Positions 11,375 to 24,055 of a DNA stretch of 64,000 nucleotides are shown here, piece after piece. A program made the position numbers and the translations under genes. The notes below the pieces were generated by a model. That model was not told the DNA's origin, did no database searches, and saw only the letters and a program-made list of their open reading frames with translations. Source of the DNA: Xestospongia bergquistia (lineage: Eukaryota > Porifera > Demospongiae > Haplosclerida > Petrosiidae); assembly GCA_963965975.1 (NCBI GenBank), contig OZ014412.1:808501-872500 (forward strand), written 5' to 3'. The stretch's first letter is position 1, and each line of letters starts with the position of its first letter.

Positions 11375-14141
11375 TCATGATAAACTTTCTTTATCAGTTA
11401 CTGCTGCTTGTGTTAAAGTTGGTGGTTCTAAGACATCATGTATTTGTGGTACTATAGAAAGTATTTGATACTTGTAAGGAAAATACTGGAGTAGTAGGAC
11501 TGCCAGGAATAGTAGGTGTTAATAGAAAAGGAGATACTGGAGGAGATGACTGTGTATTAAATACAGGAAGTGATAGAGTTTTAGGAAGTGCCTTAGAACG
11601 AGGTATAATCTGATAATTTTGTGGTAAATCTCCTGGTAGATTTTTAAGACAGTCCTCAAATGAGTCTTCCTTGATACTATTTTGATCATTTTCATTATTA
11701 TTAACCTGTAAAGAGATCTAAGTATTATAGAATGTATAATAAAGTTTACCATATCATTTATCTGAGTGTCTTTAGTAGTGGTAGCTTCTGGTAGAGCAGG
11801 AAGTAATGCTATAGCAGGTGTTATTGGTTCAGGTATAGCCTGTACTAACTGAAGTCCAACATTAGAAGACATTCCAGACAAAGGCATATTGCTATTGTAA
11901 TTTATTAACAATTACTGTATGCACATGTGTAGCATAATAATAATTACATACTTTGTATCCAAAATTTGTTCTTCATTATTAACACACACTATATACTGAG
12001 ATGACGTTTGGAAATATCCTATAAAATATATTGGAATAGTTATTAATTCTTTAGTGCTAAAATGACAACATTGTTTATGTGTACTTACTTTGACAAATAT
12101 AATAGAGAAGAAGTATTATTATTGCAACAATAATAAACAATACAATAATTAACAACACAGCAACAGCAATTAATAACTTCCAATCTATATTCAAAACAAT
12201 TCTTAGAATAACAAATAATAAAATTTACCTTTAAATGGAGAAAATGAATTGGGAGATTGTGTTGGAATATCTAGTAAATATTATAATCTATAGATAATAG
12301 ATATGATTACATGTATTTACCAGTAGATGAAGGAAGTAAACTTATAGTGGGTGAAGAAGACAGTGTAGGAGATACCCCTAATAATAATATCAATTATACA
12401 CTCATTATAATAACTGATCGTACCTTTTGGTATATGAGGAGCTGCTGGTAATATCAATATTCCAACAACAGCTGGTAATACAGAAATCAGAGTATGTATG
12501 ATCTTGAAGACCAAATGCCCTCCAATGAGAATTGTTCATAACATGTTTAATGGCAAAACACTTCATAATGTTCACTACATGTCTTTGTCTTGAGATATTT
12601 AGTTGTAGAGTTATACCATTATTACTACTGGGTATAAAAATGACACAACCAGTAGCATTTGAGCCATAGGTAAAATAACAGGTCACACATAATTTACTAA
12701 AGTCATTTATTATGTCTATAACCACATTTTGTAGATCAAAAGAACCTAAATAATGATATAGTTTATTATAAAATATTGCTGACTCAGTTATAAAAGTCCC
12801 TGGGAAAATCCCATATGAATATTGTTAAGAGGACACTGTGTACTACATGTTATACTTACTGAGTATTGTTGATGTTATAGCGACACATCCACCAATGTTA
12901 CAATATGAAACATTGGCAATAAAATGTATATCCTTTGGTATTATTATCATATCATATCTCAAGTCTATAGACTGTGGTAGTGATAATACTGGAATGACAT
13001 AGACTTTGTTAGAATCTATATCAGTCAAGTTGATAAATACATTATCTGGGTAACATCCAGGACAAAGTGGATGATCCTATTATAGGAGTAATAATTATTA
13101 ATATTACATTTTATTTATTGGAATACCTGTGTATTAAGTAGTTCTGCTGTAATAGATAGACATGCTTTTCCTTTTTACAAATCCAAGTGCTTAGTTCTGA
13201 CCATGCTATTTGTGTCACTACAAAACATGTATTATATCAAATTGTGAACATTATCACTTACCATTTGGTATAACTATAATACAACTTGATGATTTCCCAA
13301 TACCACCATTATTAAATGAGGTCACATTAATGATATATTCTCTGAACAGATCAATATTGATAGAGTTATTAATAGTTATATTGTATGATGTTCCATCAGT
13401 TGTAATAGGATATATTAGACCCTCAGCTTCAATAATATAATGAGTTAAAGTTCCATCCAAAGTTATGGGAGCAATAAAAGTAACATGTACTATGTTCTTT
13501 TTCACAAAATGACAAGTCAGATTATTCACATGATCTGGAGGTCCTACACATGAACAAGTCACTTATAAATATCATGTGTTCCTATATATGGTAGTATTAC
13601 TTACCTTGTACTCTTAATATAGCTATGTCAGAATAAGCTGGATAACTCTCTTCTAAAGCTAGAAATTGTATTTCCTTGCCATCATAAGACAATGGAATAT
13701 CAGTCAATGTGAACACTGCTTTGATATAACTGCTATTGATGTCATATTGTGGAGGATAGAACTGGTATGGTTTTATCAGAGACACACTACTACAGTTAGC
13801 AGTAATCACAGTGAATATCACAGTGGAATGTGTTGTAGTATTCACTGATAAAGGTTGTACTATAAATCCTAATGTAGTTAAAGAATATCTAGTATAAGAC
13901 TTTGAAGAGTTACTATAAAATATAATATAATTAACATGTCAAAGTGTAGCTAGTTTTAAAACGCAAAAAACTGCTACATATGCAGACTATGGAGACAAAA
14001 CTTACTACAGTGAGGTGATGGCTCCACAAAGAAGTCAGGTGTATAACGTATTAGCACTATATTTGGAGCACCAATCACAATAGATTGTCGTTTAAAGAGA
14101 AGACAAAACAAAACTGTAGCGACTGTATATAGTATCTTCAT
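11375..14141 (-). CDS. B2: family B Ig-FN3 receptor, with a frameshift
   Basis: Close paralogue of B1 and B3. The signal peptide starts at 14141 (MKILYTVATVLFCLLF). The Ig-like exon is about 13.60-13.87 kb and FN3-like about 13.26-13.55 kb. Linker exons are about 13.13-13.22 and 12.86-13.08 kb. The membrane-proximal exon is about 12.41-12.75 kb (CVTCYFTYGSNATGC). The TM exon (about 12.10-12.19 kb) is a clean Leu/Ile/Val helix flanked by DWK and YYICQ. The tail ends in DKESLS with its stop at 11375-11377. One A/T pair is missing near 13171 (a K-K-R run in B3 becomes out of frame), so the linker exon shifts frame. The lesion differs from that in B1, so the two copies decayed independently or contain separate errors. 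Confidence 0.75.
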
Positions 14142-14339
14142 TTTACCTATCGATATAATACCTACCATATAGAATACAACGGCCCCCATTTATAAACAAC
14201 TTATAATAATATTCATAGCTATCTATGAATAATTATATCATACAGGACAAGTGGATTTATTGTACCACTTTTTATGGTCTTAATACAGGTAGTATCATTA
14301 ACAAGATAATTGATATCCTATATATTGGTAATACATATA

Positions 14340-16661
14340 TTAATCAATAGTTATAATATTTTCATAGTCAGCAGTACATGTCCTACTAGGATGTACTGTT
14401 ATATATGATGGATTAGTCTTTAACTCCACTCTTCTACTTCTTATTTCAAGTCTATGTACTGTAATATAATCATATCATATATGAACAATAATATGTAGTA
14501 CATACCTTCCTCATATGCAGGATTATCAGTAATAACTTGTTGATCAACTACAATATAGTTATATAGTTCATTATTGTTCATACTATTACCTCCAATCTCA
14601 TATTGTTGAGTTAGTTTCTTTCTCAAATATACAATAACACTAGTGACAATCACTATTATAGCAATAATAATTATTACTATAATGATTGTACTAGTAATAC
14701 TAAGTAAAAGAATATTATCATTGGTAGCTGTGTATTAAAAATAAATAATTTATATGATATAATAGTACTTACATGATATCATAATAATAGTTGACACAGA
14801 TGTTGATACAGATGTTAATACGGACATAGTATCTATATACAACATGTCATAATCATAGTAGAGTATGATAGGACATCTATTAATGTATATAAGGTTGACT
14901 AATAACAACATACTATTAACAACAGATGGGAGTATGATAGTGATGTTAGCAGTCTTCTGTCATTAATGATAGCACATGATAATCATTATTTCTCATGCAT
15001 ACATTAATTCATAATATATAATGTACTATATAATATACTACTCACAGTACAATGTACTACATACTGTTAATCAATGTATATATAAGATAACAGATATATT
15101 GTTCACTAACTTGTGTCAACTGGCATGGTAGTACTATCAACATGAGGAGGTGGTAATAGAATAACATCATCAATAACAGTGATGTTTGCTGTTTCCCTAA
15201 ACTCTGTAGATATTGTATAATCTCTCTCCCAGTCATGTATTGTGATATTATACTCATCAACAGGAAGTGATAGACAGTATGTAGTGTTATCATGATCATA
15301 AGGTACATTAACTTCAAATATATCTAGAGTTTTATAAGACATAGCTTTGATATTAAATCCTTTAGCATCTGTCACAGTAACATATGTTACATTAACACAC
15401 ACACTACCAGCTACTGTATAGATAATGGCATCTTTAATATCAAAGGTCCCTATCAGATAATTAAATGATAATTAGTAATTATAAGAGGAGAACTTACAGA
15501 ATTCAAACTCTTGTGAGCTAGCTTCATATGTTAATGCATTATAATCGAGTTGACCCATACAATGTGAATTATTAGGTAGATTATCAACTAAATAGATACC
15601 AATAATAGTATCATTGCCATTATCAACTAGTATAGTGTTGTTAAATTGTTCATGGCTGTAGTATTTGTAGTCAATGTTGTCAGTTAAGTCTTTAATTCTA
15701 GCTGAAATATTAACTGGTCTTTGCTCTCGACAGTTATATGACACCTGAATATATGCAGTTATCACATAACATTATTAATTTTTAATTTCAAACCTTATAA
15801 GTAATGTTAGCATTCACATTGCCATCACTACTTATAATTACATTAAGATTTTCTACTCCAGGTACTGTTATATAGAAACAAGGAAAATGTAAAGAAAATA
15901 TACAAAATAATGTGAAACACTCTGGAATAAATAGCTTACCTCCAATATAATAATATTGTTGTGATGTTCCTTCTCCCTCTCCTACAATATTAACTGGTAC
16001 TACTATTAGCTCATATCTCTGACATGATATAAAGTTGATATGACTCAATGATATATTAGTAGATGTTGAATTAGTAGTATAATTGACTACATTTAATTTA
16101 GTGTCTATAACAGACACAATATAATGTAGTATATCTACTCCATCAAGTGTTGGAGGTGGTAACCAATTTAACCATTTGGTAGATATAGTGAAGTAGATTT
16201 TATTCACAGCTGTTAATAACCCTATAATATAAAGAGTAATTGTTCTATGTTATGATAATATTGTTACCTTGAATTTTGAGGAATACTTTATTTGAAGTAG
16301 TTAGTTGTGGTATATATACTGTGGCAGTAATCTCAGCATTGTTATATTTTGGTGATGAAGTAATGACAAGATCAGATCTGATACTACCATTTGTAAGTGT
16401 AATTTGATAAACTGATATATTAACAGACTGATAACCAGGTATGTATGGAACATAATTAATAGCCCAATACACTGATCCACTACAGACAATAGTTGTAAAA
16501 TTGACAACAGATCCTTCACTGGTGTTTAAAGAATTTGGTTGAAGTAAGAAGGGACACCCATGAACAACAGAGATAGCAGAGACTATACATATAATGATAT
16601 TAGAGATTTATTTAACAGCTAATTCAAACTTACTTATTATCAGCAACATTGCCAACTCCAT
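14340..16661 (-). CDS. A2: family A Ig-FN3 type I membrane receptor
   Basis: Apparently intact. Exon 1 begins at 16661 (MELAMLLII) and splices to ISAISVVHGCPFLLQP, giving a good signal peptide. The Ig exon is about 16.27-16.59 kb, FN3 about 15.94-16.22 kb, and a short linker about 15.79-15.87 kb. Further ectodomain exons are about 15.50-15.75 and 15.12-15.45 kb. A Ser/Thr/Val stalk exon lies at about 14.77-14.85 kb, TM at about 14.57-14.73 kb, then tail exons. The tail keeps both NPxY motifs (DNPAYEEG, TNPSYITV) and ADYENI, and ends at 14340-14342. A2 is shorter than A1 because one stalk exon is missing. B2 starts about 198 bp downstream. Function is unknown; tyrosine-based signalling is inferred. 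Confidence 0.8.
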
Positions 16662-17041
16662 TGTTTATATATATCAACTCAATCACACACTTAATAATCA
16701 TGAAGTAAAGTCCCTTTCTCTTCAATTGTAAATATCTCTCAAAAAAGCTAAATTATCATACTTAGGTATTATAATAACAAAACTAGATATTCTATGCAAT
16801 TAAGATGAGACCCACCTTCCTTTTTTATGTAAACAACTCACTGTTGGTTCTTGTTTTATAGCAAGTCTTTATGTAGAAAATGAAGAAAAGTCATAAAAGA
16901 GGTTATGACATTATTTAGATCTAGTACTTATTTAGTTTTATTCAACTAAAAAACTAGTATTGCAGATAATTGTTGTAAAGTTGACATTAGATTTATGTCA
17001 CACATCAAATGATGTTGTCTTCCTTTGTATTGGATGATGAG

Positions 17042-17971
17042 TTATACCAGGAGCGCATGAGCATCGCAAAGCGACGAGAAGGAGCGTCAAACTCCCTTCA
17101 CCAACATATGTAACATATTCACCAACATATAGAACATATGTCCATATATGGACATAACTGCAAAGTGTTTTGCATTTTAATAGCTTCTGGGCTGTAACCT
17201 CTTAGTTAGTCACTTAGGTGTACTTTAAATAGATAAAATTTAAGAGAAGTCAAGAAGCGACTTTCTGAAGACATGGAAGTCCCTGCTACACGAAAACAGC
17301 GGCTTACTCTGTCAATGGACCCAAGAATGGCTGAACAAATGGGACATTTCAGGCTTACTGTTGGCAAACCTGGGACTTACTCAGGCCCATGTATTATGGC
17401 TTTAAGAACTCGTGTCACTTCTGCTCACCCTGGGTACACAATATATCCAGTACATCTCAATGGTATTGCAGTTGAGACTTTCTTTAGCCAGGTCAAGCAT
17501 GCCATCTCAGGCCAATTATCATCACTGAACTATGCTATTGCCAGAGGTGCAGTAATAACTCTTTATATAAAAACATGATTTGAAACATAAACCATACAAG
17601 TAGTAAATGTTCATTCTATTAATAATGTTATAATATCAGATAATATTATCCATCATAGCAAAAAGGAGGTTTTAATAACAGGTAAATAAAGATATATGCT
17701 GTTCAACTGTTTCCACCTCTTTAATGACAAAAGCCTCCATAAACTACCAGTCTAATTCTTTTAAACGTTTCTCGATGTACATAACTTCTTTCTTTTTTAG
17801 TTTTTTTTCACCGTGATAGTTGTAATAATATTCATTGCTCCGTCACGTACTTAAAAGTACTTATGCTACTTAAGTGTATTTTCCTTATATGGAATAATCC
17901 ATGGCTGCGTTTCGACAATGGTTAGAATACAAATATAATGGCAGTTTGACGCTCATGCGCTCCTGGTTATA
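17042..17971. mobile_element. 920-bp TIR transposon with TTATA duplication
   Basis: Inverted ends CCAGGAGCGCATGAGC lie at 17047-17062 and, as the reverse complement, at 17951-17966. Both are flanked by TTATA (17042-17046 and 17967-17971), consistent with a 5-bp target duplication. The similarity of the ends continues into GCGTCAAACT after a roughly 25-bp insertion in the left arm. The base composition is more GC-rich at the ends than the surrounding DNA. The interior contains a short coding remnant on the plus strand. The superfamily cannot be assigned from these features. Confidence 0.75.
17273..17578 (+). CDS. Possible transposase-derived 3' remnant
   Basis: A 101-residue frame inside the 920-bp TIR element, starting at MEVPATRKQR and ending in IARGAVITLYIKT. 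Its composition is less AT-biased than the neighbourhood. The C-terminal part (HLNGIAVETFFSQVK then LSSLNYAIARGA) has the look of a transposase C-terminal segment. I cannot name the family. Length and location suggest a deletion derivative that is not autonomous. Confidence 0.45.
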   Translation: MEVPATRKQRLTLSMDPRMAEQMGHFRLTVGKPGTYSGPCIMALRTRVTSAHPGYTIYPVHLNGIAVETFFSQVKHAISGQLSSLNYAIARGAVITLYIKT

Positions 17972-18199
17972 CTAGTTATAATATATGATGATTCTATAAT
18001 AGCAACATCTGGCATTGTAATGTGTGCTGGTTCACTATAATAATGAACCTATTATATGAGATAGTTATTGAAGTAATAGAGAGAGATGATGTTACACTCA
18101 CAGCTCCTGTTTTACAAGTGACGTGTTCATGTGTAAATATGAATTTTAAATAAAAACTGATTATAGTACATATTTAAGATAGTAGGATTAATAATATCA

Positions 18200-20952
18200 T
18201 CACAATACACTTTCTTTATCAGTTACTTGTGATAAAGTTGGTGGTTCTAAGGCTTCATGTGATACTTGTGGTAGTATCTCATAAAACAAAAATACTGGAC
18301 CAGTAGGATTACCAGCAGTAATAGGTGTTAATGGAAAAGGAGATACTGGAGGAGATGACTGTGTATTGAATATAGGAAGTGATAGAGATTTTAAAGGTGG
18401 TTTAGATTGAGGTATGATGTAATAATTTTGTGGTAAATCTCCTGGCAGACTTTTAAGAATGTCATCAATTGGATCTTCCTTGTTGTTATTTTGATCATCC
18501 TCCTCATTATTAATCTGTATAGATAAATGTCTACACAGTTCATATTATTATGTGTTAACTCACCATACTGTTAGTCTGAGTGTCTTCAGTAATAGTTATG
18601 TTATTAGTAGGTTCTAGTGGAGCAGGTACAAACACTACAGTAGATGGCATTGGTTGCTGTACTAACTGAACTCCAGGAGACATTTCAGAAATATTACCAC
18701 TAATACTATATCGTTAATAATAATAATAATCACATAACAATCACATACTTTGTCTCAGAGCATTCTTCACTACTAGTACATATATCATACTGAGATGACT
18801 TCTGAAAACACCCTATATATATGATAGGAATATACTTTAGTGCTGCAATGATAACATTGTTAGTATCATACCTTGATTTGTACAGTAGAGGATGAGAACT
18901 ATTAGCATTACAATAATAATTAATACAATAATTATAAACACAACAGCAATAGCAATAACAAATAGCTTCCATTCTATATTTTAGAATATTTTTAGATTAT
19001 TGGCATGCTATAATATTTACTGTTAAATAGAGAGAATGGATTAGTCCGTGAATTGGGAGATTGTGTTGGATTATCTAATAAACAATATAGTATATATATA
19101 ATAGATATGATTATGTGTATTTACCAGTAAATGAAGGAAATAAACTTATAGTGGGTGATGAAGACAGTGTAGGAGATACCCCTAATAATAATATCAATTA
19201 TATACTCATTATAATAACTGATCATACCTTTTGGTATGGGAGGAGCTATTGGTAATATCAATATTCCAACAACAGCTGGTACTCTAGAAATCAGAGTATG
19301 ATCTTGAAGACCAAATGCCCTCCAGTGAGAATTGTTCATAACATGTTCAATAGGAAAACACTTTATAATGTTCAGTACATGTCTTTGTCTTGAGATATTT
19401 AGTTGTAAAGTTATACCATTATTACTACTGGGTATAAGAACAACACAACCAGTAGCATTTGAACCATATGTAAAATGACAGGTCACGCATAATTTACCAA
19501 AGTCATTTATTATGTCTATAACCACATTTTGTAGATCAAAAGAACCTAAATAATGATATAGTTTATTATAAAATATTGCTGACTCAGTTATAAAAGTCCC
19601 TGGGAAAATCCCATATGAATATTGTTAAGAGGACACACATGTACTACAAATGTACATGTTATACTTACTGAGTATTGTTGATGTTATAGCGACACATCCA
19701 CCAATGTTACAATATGAAACATTGGCAATAAAATGTATATCCTTTGGTATTACTATCATATCATTTCTCAAGTCTATAGACTGTGGTAGTGATAATAATG
19801 AAATAACATAGACTTTGTTAGAATCTATATCAGTCAAGTTGATAAATACATTATCTGGGTAACATCCAGGACAAAGCGGATGATCCTATTATAGGAGTAA
19901 TAATTATTAATATTAAATTTTATTTATTGGAATACCTGTGTATCAAGTAGTTCTGCTGTAATAGATAGACATGCTTTTCTCTTTTTACAATTCCAAGTGC
20001 TTAGTTCTGACCATGCTATTTGTGTCACTACAAAACATGTATTATATCAAATTGTGAACATTATCACTTACCATTTGGTATAACTATAATACAACTTGAT
20101 GATTTCCCAATACCACCATTATTAAATGAGGTCACATTAATGATATATTCTCTGAACAGATCAATATTGATAGAGTTATTAATAGTGATATTGTATGATG
20201 TTTCATCAGTTGTAATAGGATATGCTAGACCCTCAGCTTCAATAATATAATGAGTTAAAGTTCCATCCAAAGTTATGGGAGCAATAAAAGTAACATGTAC
20301 TGTGTTCTTTTTCACAAAATGACAAGTCAGATTACTCACATGATCTGGAGGTCCTACACATGAACATGTCATTTATAAATACTATATGTTTCTATATATG
20401 GTAGTACTACTTACCTTGTACTCTTAATATAGCTATGTCAGAATAAGCTGGAAAACTCTCTTCTAAAGCTAGAAATTGTATTTCCTTGCCATCATAAGAC
20501 AATGGAATATCAGTCAATGTGAACACTGCTTTGATATAACTGCTATTGATGTCATATTGTGGAGGATAGAACTGGTATGGTTTTATCAGAGACACACTAC
20601 TACAGTTAGCAGTAATCACAGTGAACGTCACAGTGGAATGTGTTGTAGTATTCACTGATAAAGGTTGTACTATAAATCCTAAATATAGTTATAGAATATC
20701 TAGTATAAGACTTTGAAGAGTTACTATAAAATATAATATAATTAACATGTCAAAGTGTAGCTAGTTTTAAAACGCAAAAAACTGCTACATATGCAGACTA
20801 TGGAGACAAAACTTACTACAGTGAGGTGATGGCTCCACAAAGAAGTCAGGTGTATAACGTATTAGCACTATATTTGGAGCACCAATCACAATAGATTGTC
20901 GTTTAAAGAGAAGACAAAACAAAACTATAGCGACTATATATAGTATCTTCAT
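18200..20952 (-). CDS. B3: family B Ig-FN3 receptor, apparently intact
   Basis: The only family B copy in which I find no frameshift. The signal peptide starts at 20952 (MKILYIVAIVLFCLLF-like). The Ig-like exon is about 20.41-20.68 kb (TANCSSVSLIKPY) and FN3-like about 20.07-20.36 kb (GPPDHVSNLTCHF). Linker exons are about 19.94-20.03 kb and 19.66-19.89 kb (NVSYCNIGGCVAIT). The membrane-proximal exon is about 19.23-19.56 kb with CVTCHFTYGSNATGC. The TM exon is about 18.90-18.97 kb. The proline-rich tail ends DKESVL, with its stop at 18200-18202. The TM sequence and tail differ more from B1/B2 than the ectodomain does. The start is about 199 bp downstream of A3. Confidence 0.8.
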
Positions 20953-21151
20953 TTTTACCTGTCGATATAATACCTACCATACAGAATACAATACCAGCGA
21001 TTTATAAACAACTTATAATAATATTCATAGCTATCTATGAATAATTATATCATACAGGACAAGTGGATTTATTGTACCACTTTTTATGGTCGTAATACAT
21101 GTAGTATTATTAACAGGATAATTGATATTCTATATTTTGACAATATATATA

Positions 21152-23840
21152 TTAATCAATAGTGATAATATTTTCATAGTCATCAGTACATGTCCTACTA
21201 GGTTGTACTGTTATATATGATGGATTAGTCTCTAACTCCACTCTTCTACTTCTTATCTCTAATCTATGTACTGTAATATAATCATATCATATGTGAACAA
21301 TAATATGTAGTACATACCTTCCTCATATGCAGGATTATCAGTAATAACTCGTTGATCAACTACAATATTATTATATGTATATAGTTCATTATTGTTAATA
21401 CTATTACCTTCAACCTCATATTGTTGAGTTAGTTTCTTTCTCAAATACACAATGATACTAGTTACAATCACTATTATAGCAATAATAATTATTACTATAA
21501 TGATTGTACTAGTAATACTAAGTAAAAGAATATTATCATTGGTAGCTGTGTATTACAAATAAATAATTTATATGACATAATAATACTTACATGATATCAT
21601 AATATTAGTTGATACAGATGTCATTATTATACTAGTAGTACTAGTAATATTAATGAACTCCTGTAGTGTTGATGTAGACACTGTATCTATATACAACATA
21701 AACTACATGTCATAACCACAGTAGTGTATGATATGTCCTCTATCGATGTATAAAAGGTCAACCAATAACAACCAACATAACTCATGCATTGTTAACCTTT
21801 AATACAATGTAAGCTAGCCTGTCCAAACTGTCTCAACACTAATAAATACTCTTAACAGATGGGAGTATGTTAACAGTCTTCCTGAGCTCTGTCATTAATG
21901 ATAGCACATGATAATCATCATTTTTCATATTATATATAATATACTACCCACAGTACAATGTACTACATATTGTTAATCAATGAATATATACTAATGATAG
22001 TATAACAAATGTATACCTGTAATAGTAATAATAATATCAGTAGGTGAAGGAAAGGATGTTACCATGACAACAGATGATGGCATTCCTATATAAAGAATAT
22101 ATATTAATTGACATAGTACTACTCTATAAGATGATCTTATTACTCTTTAGTAGTAACTGACAACACATCATGATCATTTCTCACATATAACTCAATTATC
22201 AACTGTTATGTACTATACAGTATATAATATACTGCTAATAAATGTATGTAAGCTAATGTAAGCTATAACTGATGTGTTGTTCACTAACTTGTGCCAACTG
22301 GCATAGTAGTACTATCAACATGAGGAGGTGGTAATAGAGTAACATCATCAATAACAGTGATGTTTGCTGTCTCCCTAAACTCTGTAGATACTGTATAATC
22401 TCTCTCCCAGTCATGTATTGTGATATTATACTCATCAACAGGAAGTGATAGACAGTATGTAGTGTTATCATGATCATAAGGTACATTAACTTCATATATA
22501 GCTAGAGTTTTATAAGATATAGCTTTGATATTAAATCCTTTAGCATCTGTGAGTAACATATGTTACAATAACACACGCACTACCAGCTAATGTATAGATA
22601 ATAGCATCTTTAATATCAAAGGTCCCTATCAGATAATTAAATGATAATTAGTAATTATAAGAGGAGAACTTACAGAATTCAAATTCTTGTGAACTAGCCA
22701 TATCTCCTGTTGATGTATTAACAATGAGCTGTCCCATTAAGTGTGAATTATTAGGTAGATTATCTACTACATAGATACCAATAATAGTATCATTTCCTTC
22801 ATCAAACACTTTAGTATCATTAACACATTCAATACTGTGGTATTTGTAGTCAGTATTGTGAGATAAGTCTTTAGTTTTAGATGTAATATTAACTGGTTTT
22901 TGATCTTTACAATCATATGTAACCTGAATATATATAGTTATCACATAATATCATTTTTTAATTACAACTTCAAACCTTATAAGTAATGTTAGTACTAATG
23001 TTGCCATCACTAGTTACGGCTATATTAAGATCTTCAACTCCAGGTACTGTTATATATTATAATAAGGAAAATGCAAAGAAAATACACAATGTAGTATGAG
23101 ATATTCTAGAGTAAATATCTTACATCCAATATGATAATATTGTTGTGATGTTCCCACTCCCTCTCCTACAATATTAACTGGTACTACTATTAGCTCATAT
23201 CTCTGACATGATATAAAGTTGATATGACTCAATGATATATTAGTAGATGTTGAGTTAGTAGTATAATTGACTACATTTAATTTAGTGTCTATAACAGACA
23301 CAATATAATTTAGTATATCTACTCCATCAAGTGTTGGAGGTGGTAACCAACTTAACCATTTGGTAGATATATTGAAGTAGAGTTTAGCCACAGCTGTAAA
23401 TAACCCTACATCATAATAAGTAATTGTTCTATGTTATGATAATATTACTACCTTGAATTTTGAGGAATACTTTATTTGAAGAATTTAGTTGTGGTGTATA
23501 TACTGTAGCTCTAATCCCAGCATTGTTATATTTTGGTAATGAAGTAATGACAAGATCAGATCTGATACTACCATTTGTAAGTGTAGTTTGATAAACTGAT
23601 ATACCAAAGACTGATAACCAGGTATGAATGGAATATCATTAACAACCCAGTACACTGATCCACTACAGACAATAGTTGTAAAGTTGACAATAGACCCTTC
23701 ACTGGTGTTTAAAGAGGTTGGTTGTAGTAAGAAGGGACAGCCATGAACAATACAGACAGTAAAAGCTATATAAAGAATATACAGATATGAGGTGACTAAT
23801 ACTAACCAATTATCAGGAACACTGCAAACTCCATCTTCAT
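21152..23840 (-). pseudogene. A3: family A receptor with two frameshifts
   Basis: Gene structure as in A1. The signal peptide starts at 23840 (MKMEFAVFLII), the Ig exon is about 23.46-23.77 kb, FN3 about 23.12-23.40 kb, and ectodomain exons about 22.67-22.93 and 22.29-22.65 kb. TM and tail lie at about 21.15-21.55 kb. Two lesions are seen relative to A1 and A2. A 1-nt loss near 23605 in the Ig exon shifts the frame after IPGYQS, and a 2-nt loss near 22550 disrupts the SVCVNVTYVTV region. The tail still has DNPAYEEG and a final DYENIITID. With two independent breaks it is probably a pseudogene, although assembly errors cannot be excluded. Confidence 0.7.
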
Positions 23841-24055
23841 TGTGGCTTTCACTCAATCACATTATGTATAATCACATTACAATAACAATACTATAACAAA
23901 TAGATTATTATCACTAAGTTTGTTGGGTAGTTGGACAGAGTGCTATCAAATCTGGCAATAAATTTGATCAATAATTCCATATATATATATATATATGAAC
24001 TTATTCCAAGAGAATTAATTTATACATGAAAGTAAGTTACAAAACATTAATTCTG

